Below are positions 36,623 to 45,949 of a stretch of DNA of 64,000 nt, piece after piece. Position 1 is the stretch's first letter. Every line of letters starts with the position of its first letter. This DNA comes from Dongia deserti (GTDB lineage: Bacteria > Pseudomonadota > Alphaproteobacteria > Dongiales > Dongiaceae), in contig NZ_QORW01000008.1 of the NCBI RefSeq assembly GCF_003574735.1, positions 186,001-250,000 of the forward strand, written 5' to 3'. The position numbers were made by a program, and so were the translations under genes. Below the pieces are notes generated by a model. It searched no databases. It was not told the origin of the DNA and worked only from the letters and a program-made list of their open reading frames with translations.

Positions 36623-37402
36623 CTACATCCCCCACCCATAGCTCGCCATGCCGAGGCTGCCGAGGGTGAAGCTGCCGTGCAGCTTGGTCGCGCCGCCGTC
36701 TTTGTGGCTGGCGCCGAGCGCGACGTAGAGCGGCATCAAATGATCCTCGGTCGGCTGCGCCATCGCGGCGACGTCGAGGCTGCGATAGTTGGCAAGCGCG
36801 GCGAGATCGTTCGCGGCTAGGGACTTGTCGAGCCAGTCCTGGAACTCAGATGCCCAGCGTGGCGTGCGGCCGCCATCCCACGAGACCTGCCGCAGGTTAT
36901 GGACCGAGCCGCCGGATCCCAGGATCAGCACGCCTTCATCACGCAGCGGCGCGATGGCTTCGCCGAGCGCGATATGCTCGCGCGTGGACTTGCCGCGCAG
37001 CAGCGACATCTGGATCAGCGGGATCTCGCCGGCTGGCCACGCCAGCATCGTCGGCACCCAAACGCCATGATCGCGGCCGCGCTCCGTATCAAGGCGTGGA
37101 TCATAACCCGCGGCACGCAGGAGTTCGGCCGCACGCTGCGCCACGTCCGGCGCGCCTGGCGCGTCATAGCTCAGCTCATAGAGCGCCTTCGGGAAGCCGG
37201 AGAAGTCGTGGATCGTGCCGAGCTGCGGCGCTGCGGTCAGGCTCGGCACCGGTGCTTCCCAATGCGCGGACACGCAGAGGATCGCTTTCGGCCGCGGCAC
37301 CTTGCGCGCAAGTTCGATCAGGAAACGCCGCGCCGGCACATCGTCGAACGGCAAAGTCGGCGCGCCGTGCGAGACGAACAAAACTGGCATGCGTTCGGAC
37401 AT
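36623..37402 (-). CDS. Extradiol dioxygenase, class III (YgiD/DODA-type)
   Basis: A 259-aa enzyme with the LigB fold. 'PVLFVSHGAPTLPFDD' (His of the metal site), 'VSAHWEAPVPSL' (second His), 'DHGVWVPTMLAWP' (third ligand region) and 'ILGSGGSVHNLR' are all family landmarks of the 4,5-DOPA dioxygenase extradiol family, which opens catechol-like rings. GGA six bases before the second of two Met codons favours 37402. It is a single gene near the lipoprotein copies; the substrate is not known. Confidence 0.88.
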   Translation of the reverse strand: MSERMPVLFVSHGAPTLPFDDVPARRFLIELARKVPRPKAILCVSAHWEAPVPSLTAAPQLGTIHDFSGFPKALYELSYDAPGAPDVAQRAAELLRAAGYDPRLDTERGRDHGVWVPTMLAWPAGEIPLIQMSLLRGKSTREHIALGEAIAPLRDEGVLILGSGGSVHNLRQVSWDGGRTPRWASEFQDWLDKSLAANDLAALANYRSLDVAAMAQPTEDHLMPLYVALGASHKDGGATKLHGSFTLGSLGMASYGWGM

Positions 37403-37508
37403 GATCATTCCAGGTGGTTCAATCGAAGGCGGTCAGCATAGGAGATAGCGCCATCTTTCGCTATGGGCTTAGCCTCGGCTCTTGAAGGTCTTGGTCGGTC
37501 CGCAGGGA

Positions 37509-38334
37509 TCAGAAGCTAAGCTCATCGAGAAATTGGCGGAGCCTAAAAATGACGGCCGCAGGGTTCTCAAAAGGCGCGACATGACCCGCGTCAGGAACTA
37601 TCTCGAACCTTGCGCCGGGTATCTGGTCGGCCATCGCCTGCATCGAGGCGCGAGGCGTCCGCGCGTCACATTCCCCGATGAGAAGCAGTGTCGGCACACT
37701 CGCGAGCGTCCGCAGTACCGGCGCGCTGTCGGGCCGGTCGCGCATGGCCTCCAGCGCTCCAACGATCCCGTTTCGGGGCGTGCGCTCCATCATCTCTCGA
37801 AGCTGCTTCCTCACCTCATCCGGCGCGCTTTCGGCCAGGAACTTTGCCGCGAGTTCGTCCGCAAGCGCATTTGAACCGCCGTCCAGCGCGCGAGCGATCA
37901 TGACGTTGCGCCTCGCCCGTCGCTCCGGAGAGTCCCGCCTCCGCACGCGCATCCATGATGACAAGTCCCGCCACGCGCTCACGATGCCGACGGAGGAACT
38001 CGAAGGCGATGTAGCCACCCATGCTCAGCGCACAGACTACCGTCCGCCCGACACCCAAAGCGTCGAGCAAGGCCGCGAGGTCGTCAGCGTAGGTCGCCAT
38101 GCTGTAGCCGCGCTCAGGTGCTGTGCTCAGGCCTGCGCCGCGAAGGTCAGGCGCGATCCGTCGCCAGCCTTCGAGCGCCGCGACGTGGCTGCGCCACAGC
38201 GCGCGGTCGAGCATGAATCCATGGATGAACACTATCGCCGGGCCTTCGCCCACGTCGTCGTAGGCGAGGCGGACGCCGTTCACTTCGCGGTACCGGAGAT
38301 CGGGCACGGCGGCGACGCTACGGTCGGAGCACAT
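37509..38334 (-). pseudogene. Alpha/beta hydrolase with a single-base frameshift
   Basis: The N-terminal half lies in one frame (start 38334, MCSDRSVAAVPDLRYREVNG) with 'IVFIHGFMLDRALWRSHV', the nucleophile elbow 'CALSMGGYIAFE' and 'IMDARAEA'. The C-terminal half continues in another frame from 'DSPERRARRNVMIARALDGG' to 'RLRQFLDELSF', including 'PTLLLIGECDARTP' and 'DAGHVAPFENP' with the catalytic His. Removing one G from the GGG run (CCC at 37934-37936 on the plus strand) restores one frame. It could be a real mutation or a base-call error in a homopolymer. It starts inside the tail of the next hydrolase gene, so both were one operon. Confidence 0.8.
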
Positions 38335-39247
38335 GACCGCTAGCGTGATCGGACGAATCCGCGGGGGAGACTCCCGTTTGTTCGCTTTCACGTTGGGTAT
38401 GCCTGATGAAATCGAGCATGAGCGACACGGCCGCGCCCGCGTGCGTCTCGAGCAGGAGGTGGCCGGCGTCAAAAACGTGGGCTTCCATCCTGGGCAGAGC
38501 CCGCATCCACGACAGGATCTCGGCGAGATCGAAGAATGCATCGTGCCTTCCCCAGAGCATCAGGGAAGGCGGCTGCCAGCGCGCGAGATATTCGGCGATG
38601 GCATCGAACCGGGCAACGTAGTTCGCATAGTCCGCGATGAGCGTACGCTGCGTGTCGATCCGGCCCGGCAAGCACATCACCCGCCAGTCCTCCTCCCAGC
38701 TTTCGGCCGGGATCCGCGCGGCCACGTCCGGCGGGACACCGGCGAGATACTGGTCGCGCGTGCCCTCGAATGTCAGATGCGCAGTCGCCGCCGCCTCGTT
38801 TTCCGGGTTCGGCTGCCACCAGTAGGCCAGCGTCCCGGCCCATTGCGGCCCGAACCCCGTTGGATGAGCGTTGGCGTTCTGGACGATCAGGCCCAAAACG
38901 CGCTCTGGCGCCTGCATGGCGATATGGAAACCCACTGGAGCCCCGAAGTCATGAAGGTAGATATAGCGCGGGCCGATCGCGAGCTGGTCCAGCAGCTCCG
39001 AGATCGCCTGACCGAAGGCAGGGAACGAGACCTCCGGCAGGACGTCCGACTCGCCAAAGCCAGGCAGATCGGGCGCAATCACGTACGCGGCCTGCGACAG
39101 CTCGGGCACGACCTTCCGAAACGTTCGCGCGGAGCTCGGAAATCCATGCACGAGCAGCACGGCGGGTTTGGACGCCTCACCTGCCGTGATGAAGGACAAC
39201 TCCGTGCCGCCAGACAGGCGAAGTCGTTGCCGGGTCGCCGGGCGCAT
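38318..39247 (-). CDS. Alpha/beta hydrolase, epoxide hydrolase/haloalkane dehalogenase-like
   Basis: A 309-aa hydrolase. The oxyanion loop is 'LLVHGFPSSARTF', the nucleophile elbow 'YLHDFGAPVGFHI' has Asp instead of Ser, a further acid lies in 'LMLWGRHDAFFDL' and the catalytic His in 'VFDAGHLLLETHAG'. An Asp nucleophile points to epoxide hydrolase or haloalkane dehalogenase activity rather than an esterase. It overlaps the start of the frameshifted hydrolase by 17 bp. The natural substrate is unknown. Confidence 0.82.
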   Translation of the reverse strand: MRPATRQRLRLSGGTELSFITAGEASKPAVLLVHGFPSSARTFRKVVPELSQAAYVIAPDLPGFGESDVLPEVSFPAFGQAISELLDQLAIGPRYIYLHDFGAPVGFHIAMQAPERVLGLIVQNANAHPTGFGPQWAGTLAYWWQPNPENEAAATAHLTFEGTRDQYLAGVPPDVAARIPAESWEEDWRVMCLPGRIDTQRTLIADYANYVARFDAIAEYLARWQPPSLMLWGRHDAFFDLAEILSWMRALPRMEAHVFDAGHLLLETHAGAAVSLMLDFIRHTQRESEQTGVSPADSSDHASGHVLRP

Positions 39248-39309
39248 GTCCGGACTCCTCTCCTCGATCGTCTGATCGCTCGCAAGCGGCGCGACGGGAG
39301 CCGCGCGTG

Positions 39310-39918
39310 CTACACCTCCCGGTCGTCGCGATGATCGGCGAGCTCGCTCGTCACGCGCCGGGTGACCTCGTTCATGTCCATGTCCACGCCGCTGCCGGCT
39401 TGGCGCTCCAGGCCGTAGACTTCTTCGGCGAAGTTCATCCTAGCGAGGATCACGTCGATGTCCTCGTGCTTGTCGGGCGGGAACAGCTGGGCGGGATCGC
39501 CGACCGCCACCCATTTGATCGGGACAAGCGAGTTCGGCGGCAGGACGCTGCGCACGTGGACCACGCCATCGATGCGGACCTCTGTGCGCCGCCCAATGAC
39601 CGCGCCTTGATAGATCTTAACTCCCGTCGCCAGGAAGCACTCGTCCTCGACGATGCAGCCCTTGAGCGAAGATTGCGGCCCGATCAGGACATGGTCGCCG
39701 ATCTCGACGGCGTTCCGGCTTGTGCTGCGGATGTTGAGGTTCTCGCGGACGACGCACTGGGCGCCGATCCGCACCGGCGCGCCGTGCGCCTCGATCACCG
39801 CTCCGAATGAGACGTGCGTGCGTGGCCCGATCGTCACATCGCCGCAGATCACCGCCGTCGAGGCCACATGGGCGGTGGGATCGATGTTCGGCCGCTTGCC
39901 CTGATGCTCGATAAGCAT
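39310..39918 (-). CDS. Hexapeptide-repeat protein, gamma-carbonic-anhydrase-like without zinc histidines
   Basis: A 202-aa left-handed beta-helix protein with imperfect hexapeptides ('AVICGDVTIGPRTHVSFGAV', 'NAVEIGDHVLIGPQSSLKGC'). In true gamma-CA the strand equivalent to the last motif reads G-H-x-x-x-x-H-G-C with zinc His. Here Pro and Lys sit at those places, so the metal site is missing and catalysis is unlikely. The C-terminal 50 residues (PPDKHEDIDVILARM...) are extra. No strong ribosome site is seen before the Met used; a frame open upstream lacks homology. The role is unknown. Confidence 0.7.
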   Translation of the reverse strand: MLIEHQGKRPNIDPTAHVASTAVICGDVTIGPRTHVSFGAVIEAHGAPVRIGAQCVVRENLNIRSTSRNAVEIGDHVLIGPQSSLKGCIVEDECFLATGVKIYQGAVIGRRTEVRIDGVVHVRSVLPPNSLVPIKWVAVGDPAQLFPPDKHEDIDVILARMNFAEEVYGLERQAGSGVDMDMNEVTRRVTSELADHRDDREV

Positions 39919-40044
39919 TGGTGGACATGAAGGATATTGACTGAACGGTTCAACAGGCGAGACCGGTGCGCGTTCCGCCGCGCTGAGGTGAATTGACCAC
40001 GCGATTGGTCGGAACGGCGCAGTCAAGGCTAGCGCGAACGGGGC

Positions 40045-40230
40045 CTACTTCCAGCCATCGATCACGCGCAGCGAGCGCAGGGAGCAATGGCCTTTGCGCC
40101 CGATGATGATGTGGTCGTGCAGGGCGACGCCGACGGCATCGAGTGCCTTGCGCACCTCGCGGGTCAACGCGATGTCGTCGCGCGAGGGCGAAGGGTCGCC
40201 GGTCGGGTGGTTGTGCGGCAGACTACTCAT
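40045..40230 (-). pseudogene. radC: Truncated RadC (C-terminal JAB/JAMM fragment)
   Basis: The 61 codons cover only the last quarter of RadC: 'HNHPTGDPSPSRDDI' (the JAMM zinc motif H-x-H...D) followed by 'LTREVRKALDAVGVALHDHIIIGRKGHCSL'. The usual protein is about 220-240 aa, so the N-terminal domain is gone. Homology stops at about 40215, where the repeat that recurs at 60.9 kb begins, so the gene was cut by that insertion. It is almost certainly not functional. Confidence 0.8.
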
Positions 40231-40590
40231 GCTTCCATCTAATTGATAATATTGGAATTTTTGACCACTTGGTTCTGATGGGGCCGGAGATTGGAGGCGG
40301 TAAACCTTGACGCTTCGTGATCATTCCGCTGCTTCACGCTCGTTCCCATTCAGAGTTTTTACAGCACGACGGGTCATGAGATTTTCTTCGATCCAAGCAT
40401 CCAACTCCGGCCGCACGTCCGACCTCAAGGATGATGGACCGATTTTCACCGTATGCCAAACGTACCCCTGGCGAAACAGTCCTCGATCGCGATCGTAAAC
40501 CTCTTCGAGAGTAACGAAACACCTGACGGCAAGCATGCGGAATAGGACGCGACTTGAGAGATCGTCAAGCGCACGAGACAGCCATCTCGG
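40211..40590. repeat. Island flank repeat, left copy
   Basis: About 380 bp that recurs in the same orientation at 60938-61318. Matching blocks include TTGTGCGGCA, GGAGATTGGAGGCGGTAAA, TGATCATTCCGCTGCTTCAC, GATTTTCACCGTATGCCAA, CGATCGTAAACCTCTTCG and GACTTGAGAGATCGTCA. The overall identity is roughly three quarters. It carries a decayed excisionase-like HTH reading frame. On its left edge it joins the truncated radC; on its right edge an IS5-like remnant. Confidence 0.8.
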
Positions 40591-40596
40591 TCGCAT
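40321..40596 (-). pseudogene. Decayed excisionase-like HTH gene in left flank repeat
   Basis: A 91-codon frame. 'LEEVYDRDRGLFRQGYVWHT' and 'VKIGPSSL' with 'ELDAWIEENL' line up with the more readable right copy 'FTPEEVYDRYRGGISQGTLR' + 'NW', the layout of a MerR-type helix-turn-helix excisionase/AlpA protein. The segment 'GGISQGTLRNW' has been altered to 'GLFRQGYVWH', so the recognition helix is spoiled. Probably not functional. Confidence 0.55.
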
Positions 40597-40603
40597 GCCA
40601 GGG

Positions 40604-40838
40604 TGCGCGCACGACAGGCGTATCGATCATCTGCACACTTCCGCGTCATGAGCGGCGGTCAGCGCAATCCATGAGGGCTGCCCGCCGCCAGCCGACGAGG
40701 CGGTTGTAGCAAGCCGTCGGATCCTGCGGCAGATCGCGCCAAGGTGCGCCTGACCGGAGGCTCCAGAAGATGCCGCTAAGGATGCGCCGATCCATATGGG
40801 GCACACCGCATGGTTTGCGGAGCGTCGGATTGTGTGCC
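40604..40838 (-). mobile_element. IS5-family transposase remnant
   Basis: Reverse-strand pieces 'MDRRILSGIFWSLRSGAPWR' + 'DLPQDPTACYNRLVGWRRAAL', then after a shift 'WIALTAAHDAEV' and after another 'QMIDTPVVRAPWH', match the N-terminal part of IS5-group transposases (D-D-R-R-V-L-x-G-I-F-W-x-L-R-S-G-A-P-W-R-D-L-P and M-I-D-T). Two frameshifts and the missing rest of the gene show that it is dead. No terminal inverted repeats could be seen. The rest of the 40.6-40.93 kb gap holds nothing else I can support. Confidence 0.75.
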
Positions 40839-40934
40839 GAGCTTGAATCACGGCCAGCCCTTTGGCGGTGGCAGATCTCGCGCAAGCCGACCTCTTAGCC
40901 GAACTCTTCAAACGGCAACGGCAATATCGTTCGA

Positions 40935-42824
40935 CTATCCCGATATCACAGGTATGAGGAGGTGTGACGAATACTCGCCACCGCGGAAGATGGTTTGTGT
41001 TGGCTTGATCGATGGCCCAGGTGATCCCCCGCGATTTCGATTGCGCTGAAACTTGGGAAAGTCGGCGGAGGAAATATCCAGGCGGAGGCGGTGGCCGGCG
41101 GCAAACCGGTTGGCTGTCGCCCACATATCCACCTCAAAGCGATAGACGACGCCAGGGCGCAGCGCCGCCGGCTCGGCGCCACGATAGCGTGTCCGCAGCA
41201 CGCCGCTCTGGAGCTGGATTGCCCGTCCATCCGGAAAGACATCGCTGATGCGCCCATAGAAGTCGGTTTCGACCGCGGATGAGCTCGCGTAGAGAATGAG
41301 TCTGATCGGACCCACGACGTCCAGATCATCGATCAGGACAGCGGTCGTGTAGCTCAGGACGTCCGAACGCCGCTGGACCGCGGCAATGTCGACGCTGCCG
41401 GCTCGGTGCACGTGAGACAGAATGCTCCCGCCCATCGTCGGGGTTGGATCGTCTGGGTCATAGATGTAGCTATCTGACGCCCTCGGCCCTGCGGCAGGGC
41501 TCCACGCAAGGGTTCCGGCCGACCCAAGATAGAGCTGTCGCACTTGGGATTGCTGTGGCGGCCAGGTCGAAGAGGTGCGCCATTCGTTCGCGCCCATCAG
41601 GTAATAGGTCACGGGCGGAATCTCACCGACAGTTCCTCCCTGCACGGCACTGTACCAGAAATGAAGCAAGTCGAGGTTCTCGGCCGTTCGGTGGGTCCGC
41701 TGAAGGGCAGGGACGTCTCTTTCCCCTTCATGGTACCCAGGCGCATTGTGGGCGCTCGGCGTGATTAGCAGCCGGCTTTGCGTGCGCACGCCAGCGGTAC
41801 CGTTCTGACAAAGCTGCTCCCAGCTGAACAGTGTGTCGCCCAGGCACCAGTCGTACCATCCCGTGATAAACATGGCCGGCGCCCGGAGAGCACTGCAGAG
41901 TTGCTGCGCGCTGGATCTCGGATAGAGCAACGCATCCGGGTCGACGTCGTGGCCGAACAGGGCATTGAGCCTAGTCGTGCTATCGAACGTGATGCTGTCC
42001 TCGCCCAGGGCGGTCTTGAGCAGTTCGGCGCGTTTCTTCGGCTCGAGACTATTGTAGTACTTCCATAACCAGCTCTTTCGTTCCTGGGCGGGTACGTCGA
42101 TCAGAGCGGGACAATACTCAAGCAGGACTGCAGGCAGCGGCACGTCCATTGGCTCATTGAAGTAGCCCGTCGCCAGCGTCTCCTCTTTCATCCGAGCTTC
42201 CATCTCGGCATAGGAGATCGGGACCTTGTCCTTGCCTTTCCCGATTGTGCGCGAATAGGCGTTGAGAAACATGTGGAACCGCACACCGTGGCTGGGCGCC
42301 AACCCGAGGCCGGCCACCTCTGGCGCAATGGCCGTCATCTTCGGATGGGCTGCCATGCAGAACTGGGTGCCACCGTCATATGAGCCGCCCATCGAACCGA
42401 TGAACCCGTTGCACCAGGATTGATGGGTTATCCACTCAACGAAATCGAAGCTGTCCTCCCACTCGTAGACATAGAAGTCCCAGGTATCAGGTTCGCTGTC
42501 GCCGGTACCTCGCACATCCTGACAGATCACCACATAGCCGCGCTGACACAGCGCAGTCGAGATCGCCTCATACCGACTGCGGCCATAGGGGCTGCGAACG
42601 GCAACGCAGGGTGCAGGGGTGCTTGGCGGCAGATGCAAATACGTTGCAAGGCGGACGCCGTCGCGCATTGCCACCCATTGCGTTGCACGCTTGATCGCCG
42701 ATTCCGGGTAGATGGGCGGTGTTTCCACCTCGCCGGCCAGCACCGCGGCAAAGCCAGGCGCGGCGATCTTCAGCTGGAGCTGCGGAGAGTCAGCCCTCTG
42801 CTCCGGAAGCTGCTGTTTGTGCAT
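40935..42824 (-). CDS. CocE/NonD family hydrolase (X-Pro dipeptidyl-peptidase-like)
   Basis: A 629-aa serine hydrolase. The alpha/beta domain carries 'VAMRDGVRLATYLHLPP', 'VVICQDVRGTGDSEPD' and the nucleophile elbow 'GSMGGSYDGGTQF' (Ser in G-G-S-Y). The catalytic His is likely in 'LLITPSAHNAPG', and the C-terminal jelly-roll domain covers 'PIRLILYASSSAVETDFYGR' to the end. Family members cleave X-Pro peptides, cocaine-type esters or glutaryl-cephalosporins. AGGACAGGAC precedes the Met used; a longer frame runs into the dipeptidase gene. It follows the dipeptidase by 23 bp in an import operon. Confidence 0.85.
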   Translation of the reverse strand: MHKQQLPEQRADSPQLQLKIAAPGFAAVLAGEVETPPIYPESAIKRATQWVAMRDGVRLATYLHLPPSTPAPCVAVRSPYGRSRYEAISTALCQRGYVVICQDVRGTGDSEPDTWDFYVYEWEDSFDFVEWITHQSWCNGFIGSMGGSYDGGTQFCMAAHPKMTAIAPEVAGLGLAPSHGVRFHMFLNAYSRTIGKGKDKVPISYAEMEARMKEETLATGYFNEPMDVPLPAVLLEYCPALIDVPAQERKSWLWKYYNSLEPKKRAELLKTALGEDSITFDSTTRLNALFGHDVDPDALLYPRSSAQQLCSALRAPAMFITGWYDWCLGDTLFSWEQLCQNGTAGVRTQSRLLITPSAHNAPGYHEGERDVPALQRTHRTAENLDLLHFWYSAVQGGTVGEIPPVTYYLMGANEWRTSSTWPPQQSQVRQLYLGSAGTLAWSPAAGPRASDSYIYDPDDPTPTMGGSILSHVHRAGSVDIAAVQRRSDVLSYTTAVLIDDLDVVGPIRLILYASSSAVETDFYGRISDVFPDGRAIQLQSGVLRTRYRGAEPAALRPGVVYRFEVDMWATANRFAAGHRLRLDISSADFPKFQRNRNRGGSPGPSIKPTQTIFRGGEYSSHLLIPVISG

Positions 42825-42847
42825 GGCGTCCTGTCCTGCTACCGATG

Positions 42848-43828
42848 CTAGGCACCCCAGATCTCTGCAAACACGCGCAAGAAATTTTCCCCCAGCACGT
42901 TCGTGACATCGCTTGCCGAGAAGCCGCGTGCCCTGAGAGCGGAGGCGACGTTTCCGGCCTCCGCGTGGCTGGAAATGCCGATCGGGAACTGCCAGGGCGG
43001 CATGGGGACATAGCGTTCGTCGTAGCCATAATAGATGTAGTCGTCGGCATCCTCCTCCGCGAAGTCGAAGCCAAGGCCGACATGAGCGATGCCGACAAGG
43101 TCGGCCACGTAGGCGGCATGATCGATAAGCATCTCGAGCGTCGGCTGACCCACCCTGGTGAGGAAGAACGGTACGGCGCAGATGCCGATGACCCCGCCTG
43201 AGGCGGCGACCGCCTTGATGAGATCGTCCGGGACGTTCCTCGGCGTGTCCATAAGGGCGCGTGCGTTGGCGTGTGTGACGACCACAGGTCTGGTCGCAAC
43301 CTCGGTTGTTTCTAGCGCGGTGCGATTGCCTGCATGCGCGAGGTCGACCGCCACACGAAGCGCTTCCATGCGACGGATGACTTGCTTTCCGAACTTGCTT
43401 AGGCCGGCATCGGTCGGCTCGAAGCACCCGTCACCCAATCGGTTGCGAGCATTGTATGTCAGTTGCATAACCCGCAGACCTGCGGCGTGAAACACATTGA
43501 TGAAATCCAGCTCGTCCTCGATCGGGTCAGCGCCCTGGAAGTGGAGCACCATTGCAGTCTCGCCCGCGCGCTTCGCGGCGCGTATGTCGGAGACTGACCG
43601 CGCAATCCGGATCTTCTGGCTGCCGCTTCTTTCGATCTCGAGCCACTTCCCGATCACTTCCATTGTGGTCCGAAAGTCCTCAATGGCGCCCGCGGACGTA
43701 AGGAGCGCATCGATGCCGCCGGCCTGGACTGCCGGCAGTCGTCGACTGAGCTCCCTGGGCTGCAGCAGTGGCGCGGTGGCATCGAGGTAGATCGCGTGAC
43801 TTGGATGGGACTGGGAGGTGACTGACAT
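42848..43828 (-). CDS. Membrane dipeptidase, peptidase M19
   Basis: A 326-aa metallodipeptidase with a TIM-barrel fold. 'VDLAHAGNRTALETTEVATR' contributes a metal His and 'PVVVTHANARALMDTPRNVP' the next one, with 'IAHVGLGFDFA' near the end containing the conserved D-F. The usual N-terminal 'HxD' of M19 is replaced by 'IYLDATAP', so one ligand of the first zinc is changed or remote. Cleaves dipeptides, in relatives also D-amino acid or beta-lactam-like amides. GGAG before the ATG. In the same operon as the upstream ABC importer, so it likely degrades what that imports. Confidence 0.8.
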   Translation of the reverse strand: MSVTSQSHPSHAIYLDATAPLLQPRELSRRLPAVQAGGIDALLTSAGAIEDFRTTMEVIGKWLEIERSGSQKIRIARSVSDIRAAKRAGETAMVLHFQGADPIEDELDFINVFHAAGLRVMQLTYNARNRLGDGCFEPTDAGLSKFGKQVIRRMEALRVAVDLAHAGNRTALETTEVATRPVVVTHANARALMDTPRNVPDDLIKAVAASGGVIGICAVPFFLTRVGQPTLEMLIDHAAYVADLVGIAHVGLGFDFAEEDADDYIYYGYDERYVPMPPWQFPIGISSHAEAGNVASALRARGFSASDVTNVLGENFLRVFAEIWGA

Positions 43829-43866
43829 GCTCCGTGACTCTCCTTTTACATTACCCTGCTGCGCCT

Positions 43867-44874
43867 TCAGCATGAGGGTTTGCCCTCGTCCGCGAGCCAG
43901 CAGCGCGCCGACCGGCCGGGTCCGACCGAGAAGGCCGGGGGGCGCTCCGTCCGGCAGGTCTCGATGCGATCCTGGCATCGATCGAAGAAGGCGCAGCCGG
44001 CAGGCAGGCGCGCAAGATCCGGCGGTCGGCCGCCGATCGTAGTCAGCCCCTGGGGCAGTTTCCTGTCGATGCGCGGCAGTGCGCTGAGCAGTGCGCGCGT
44101 GTAGGGATGCTTTGGCTGGTGGAAGAGTTCGGCTGTGGGACCTTCTTCCACGATGCGGCCGGCATACATGACGAGAACCCGCGAGCAAAACCGGGAGACG
44201 AGCGCAATATTGTGCGAAATCAGAAGAATGGCAGTACCGGTTTCGGCATTCATGCTGCGCAGCAGATCCATGATTTGTGCCTGAACCGTCACGTCGAGAG
44301 CAGTGGTGGGCTCATCTGCAATCAAGAGCTTCGGACGGTTTGCCATGCCGATTGCGATCATCACCCTTTGCCGCATCCCGCCTGAGTATTGGTGCGGGTA
44401 GTCGCGGACACGTCGTTGCGGATCGGGAATGCTGACGGAGCGCAACATGTCGACCGACTGCTGCCAGGAATCGGCGGCCGGGTGATGCGCCTCGATCGTC
44501 TCCGCCACTTGGCGGCCGACGCGTAAGACGGGATTCAGCGAAGTCGACGGATCCTGGAAGATCATGCCGACCTCGTTTCCCCGCACTTGGCGCATCTCCC
44601 GTTCCGACAGCTGAAGAAGATCGCGTCCAGCTAGGGAAATCCGGCCACTTGCGATGCGACCCGGCCGGGGAACGAGCTGCATGATCGAGAGCGCCAGCAT
44701 CGATTTGCCGGAGCCAGACTCTCCCACAATCCCGACCGCTTCACCGGCACGAACGGAGAGTGTCACGCTATCCACCGCTTTGACCATGCCGCGCGCCGTT
44801 GGGATCTCAACGTGAAGATCCGCGATGTCGAGCAGTTGGGACTGGATCTTGGTCATTGTCGGTTCGCCCGCCAT
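43867..44874 (-). CDS. Peptide ABC transporter ATPase, DppD-like
   Basis: A 335-aa ATPase. Walker A '[17 protein letters not shown]', Q-loop '[16 protein letters not shown]', signature '[16 protein letters not shown]', Walker B '[20 protein letters not shown]' and the H-loop '[10 protein letters not shown]' are complete. The C-terminal '[17 protein letters not shown]' cysteine cluster is typical of DppD/OppD. It starts 8 bp after the DppF-like gene, with a possible second start six codons in. Confidence 0.93.
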   Translation of the reverse strand: MAGEPTMTKIQSQLLDIADLHVEIPTARGMVKAVDSVTLSVRAGEAVGIVGESGSGKSMLALSIMQLVPRPGRIASGRISLAGRDLLQLSEREMRQVRGNEVGMIFQDPSTSLNPVLRVGRQVAETIEAHHPAADSWQQSVDMLRSVSIPDPQRRVRDYPHQYSGGMRQRVMIAIGMANRPKLLIADEPTTALDVTVQAQIMDLLRSMNAETGTAILLISHNIALVSRFCSRVLVMYAGRIVEEGPTAELFHQPKHPYTRALLSALPRIDRKLPQGLTTIGGRPPDLARLPAGCAFFDRCQDRIETCRTERPPAFSVGPGRSARCWLADEGKPSC

Positions 44875-44881
44875 TGCGTCT

Positions 44882-45949
44882 TCATCCGCTGGTGACACTA
44901 GAATTGGCGCAGTGGTCGTTCGTGCCGCTGGCGCGAAGTTCCGCGGAAAAATGACAGGCGGCCCGTTGCTGTGGACCTCCAGCCAGCACGGGCTCCTCCG
45001 TCGTGCAGATTGCGGGGTCGCCGAGCTTCCGGCGCAACCAGCACCTGGTATGGAAGCGGCACCCGCTTGGCACATTGGCCGGGGAAGGCGGATCGCCTGC
45101 GAGCAACACTGGTTGTTCGACCGCGGCGCCAGCCTCGGCCAAGGTCGGGACAGCTGAAAGCAGTGCGACGGTGTAGGGGTGGCCTGGCGAGCGGAACAAG
45201 GTATCCGTTTCAGCCAATTCCACGATCCTGCCGAGATACATCACCGCGACACGCGTTGCGATCTGTCGCACCACCGCAAGGTCATGCGAAATGAAGACGT
45301 AGGTCAGCAGGAGCTCCGCCTGAAGGTTCAGTAGGAGATTCACGATCTGCGCCTGGATCGAGACGTCGAGCGAGCTCAAGGGCTCGTCACAGATCACCAG
45401 GCGAGGATCAGCCGCGAGGGCGCGGGCAATTCCGATACGCTGTCGCTGGCCGCCGCTGAATTCTCTTGGCAGCCTCGCGGCCATTTCGCCACTGAGCCCG
45501 ACCATCTCCAGGAGTTCGGCGACTCGCCGTCTGCGAGCGGCGGCATTCACACCGGCTATGCGCATGGGCTCGCCTACGATCTCGCCGACACGCTGGCGTG
45601 GATCCAGGCTGGCATAGGGATCCTGGAAGATCATCTGCAGATGCCGCCGAGCGACGCGCAGCCTGCGTTGGCTAAGCCGCGTGAGATCGGTGCCGGCGAA
45701 CACCACCCTTCCTTTGGTTGGTCGCTGCAGGAGAGTGATGGCGCGCCCAAGCGTCGTCTTGCCGCATCCGCTTTCTCCCACAACGGCAAGCGTCTCACCC
45801 GCGACCACGTCGAGATCGACCCCATCGACCGCCCGCACGCCATTGTCAAAGTGGACGTGCAGATCAAGGACCTGGAGCAATGGCCCGATTTGCGCCATGG
45901 TCGCTTGGCTTCCCTGCGCCAGCGGCGCGCGTTTCAGCACCATCGTCAT
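44882..45949 (-). CDS. Peptide ABC transporter ATPase, DppF-like
   Basis: A 355-aa ATPase. Walker A '[16 protein letters not shown]', Q-loop '[16 protein letters not shown]', signature '[16 protein letters not shown]', Walker B '[20 protein letters not shown]', H-loop '[10 protein letters not shown]', and the C-terminal Cys cluster '[19 protein letters not shown]'. The ATG sits on the TGA of the permease gene (ATGA) with AGAAGG upstream. It energises uptake together with the DppD-like partner. Confidence 0.93.
   Translation of the reverse strand: MTMVLKRAPLAQGSQATMAQIGPLLQVLDLHVHFDNGVRAVDGVDLDVVAGETLAVVGESGCGKTTLGRAITLLQRPTKGRVVFAGTDLTRLSQRRLRVARRHLQMIFQDPYASLDPRQRVGEIVGEPMRIAGVNAAARRRRVAELLEMVGLSGEMAARLPREFSGGQRQRIGIARALAADPRLVICDEPLSSLDVSIQAQIVNLLLNLQAELLLTYVFISHDLAVVRQIATRVAVMYLGRIVELAETDTLFRSPGHPYTVALLSAVPTLAEAGAAVEQPVLLAGDPPSPANVPSGCRFHTRCWLRRKLGDPAICTTEEPVLAGGPQQRAACHFSAELRASGTNDHCANSSVTSG

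Noticed and set aside
38333-39334. A 333-codon forward frame opposite the hydrolase genes
   Set aside because: Shadow of the Asp-nucleophile hydrolase, no domain or ribosome site.
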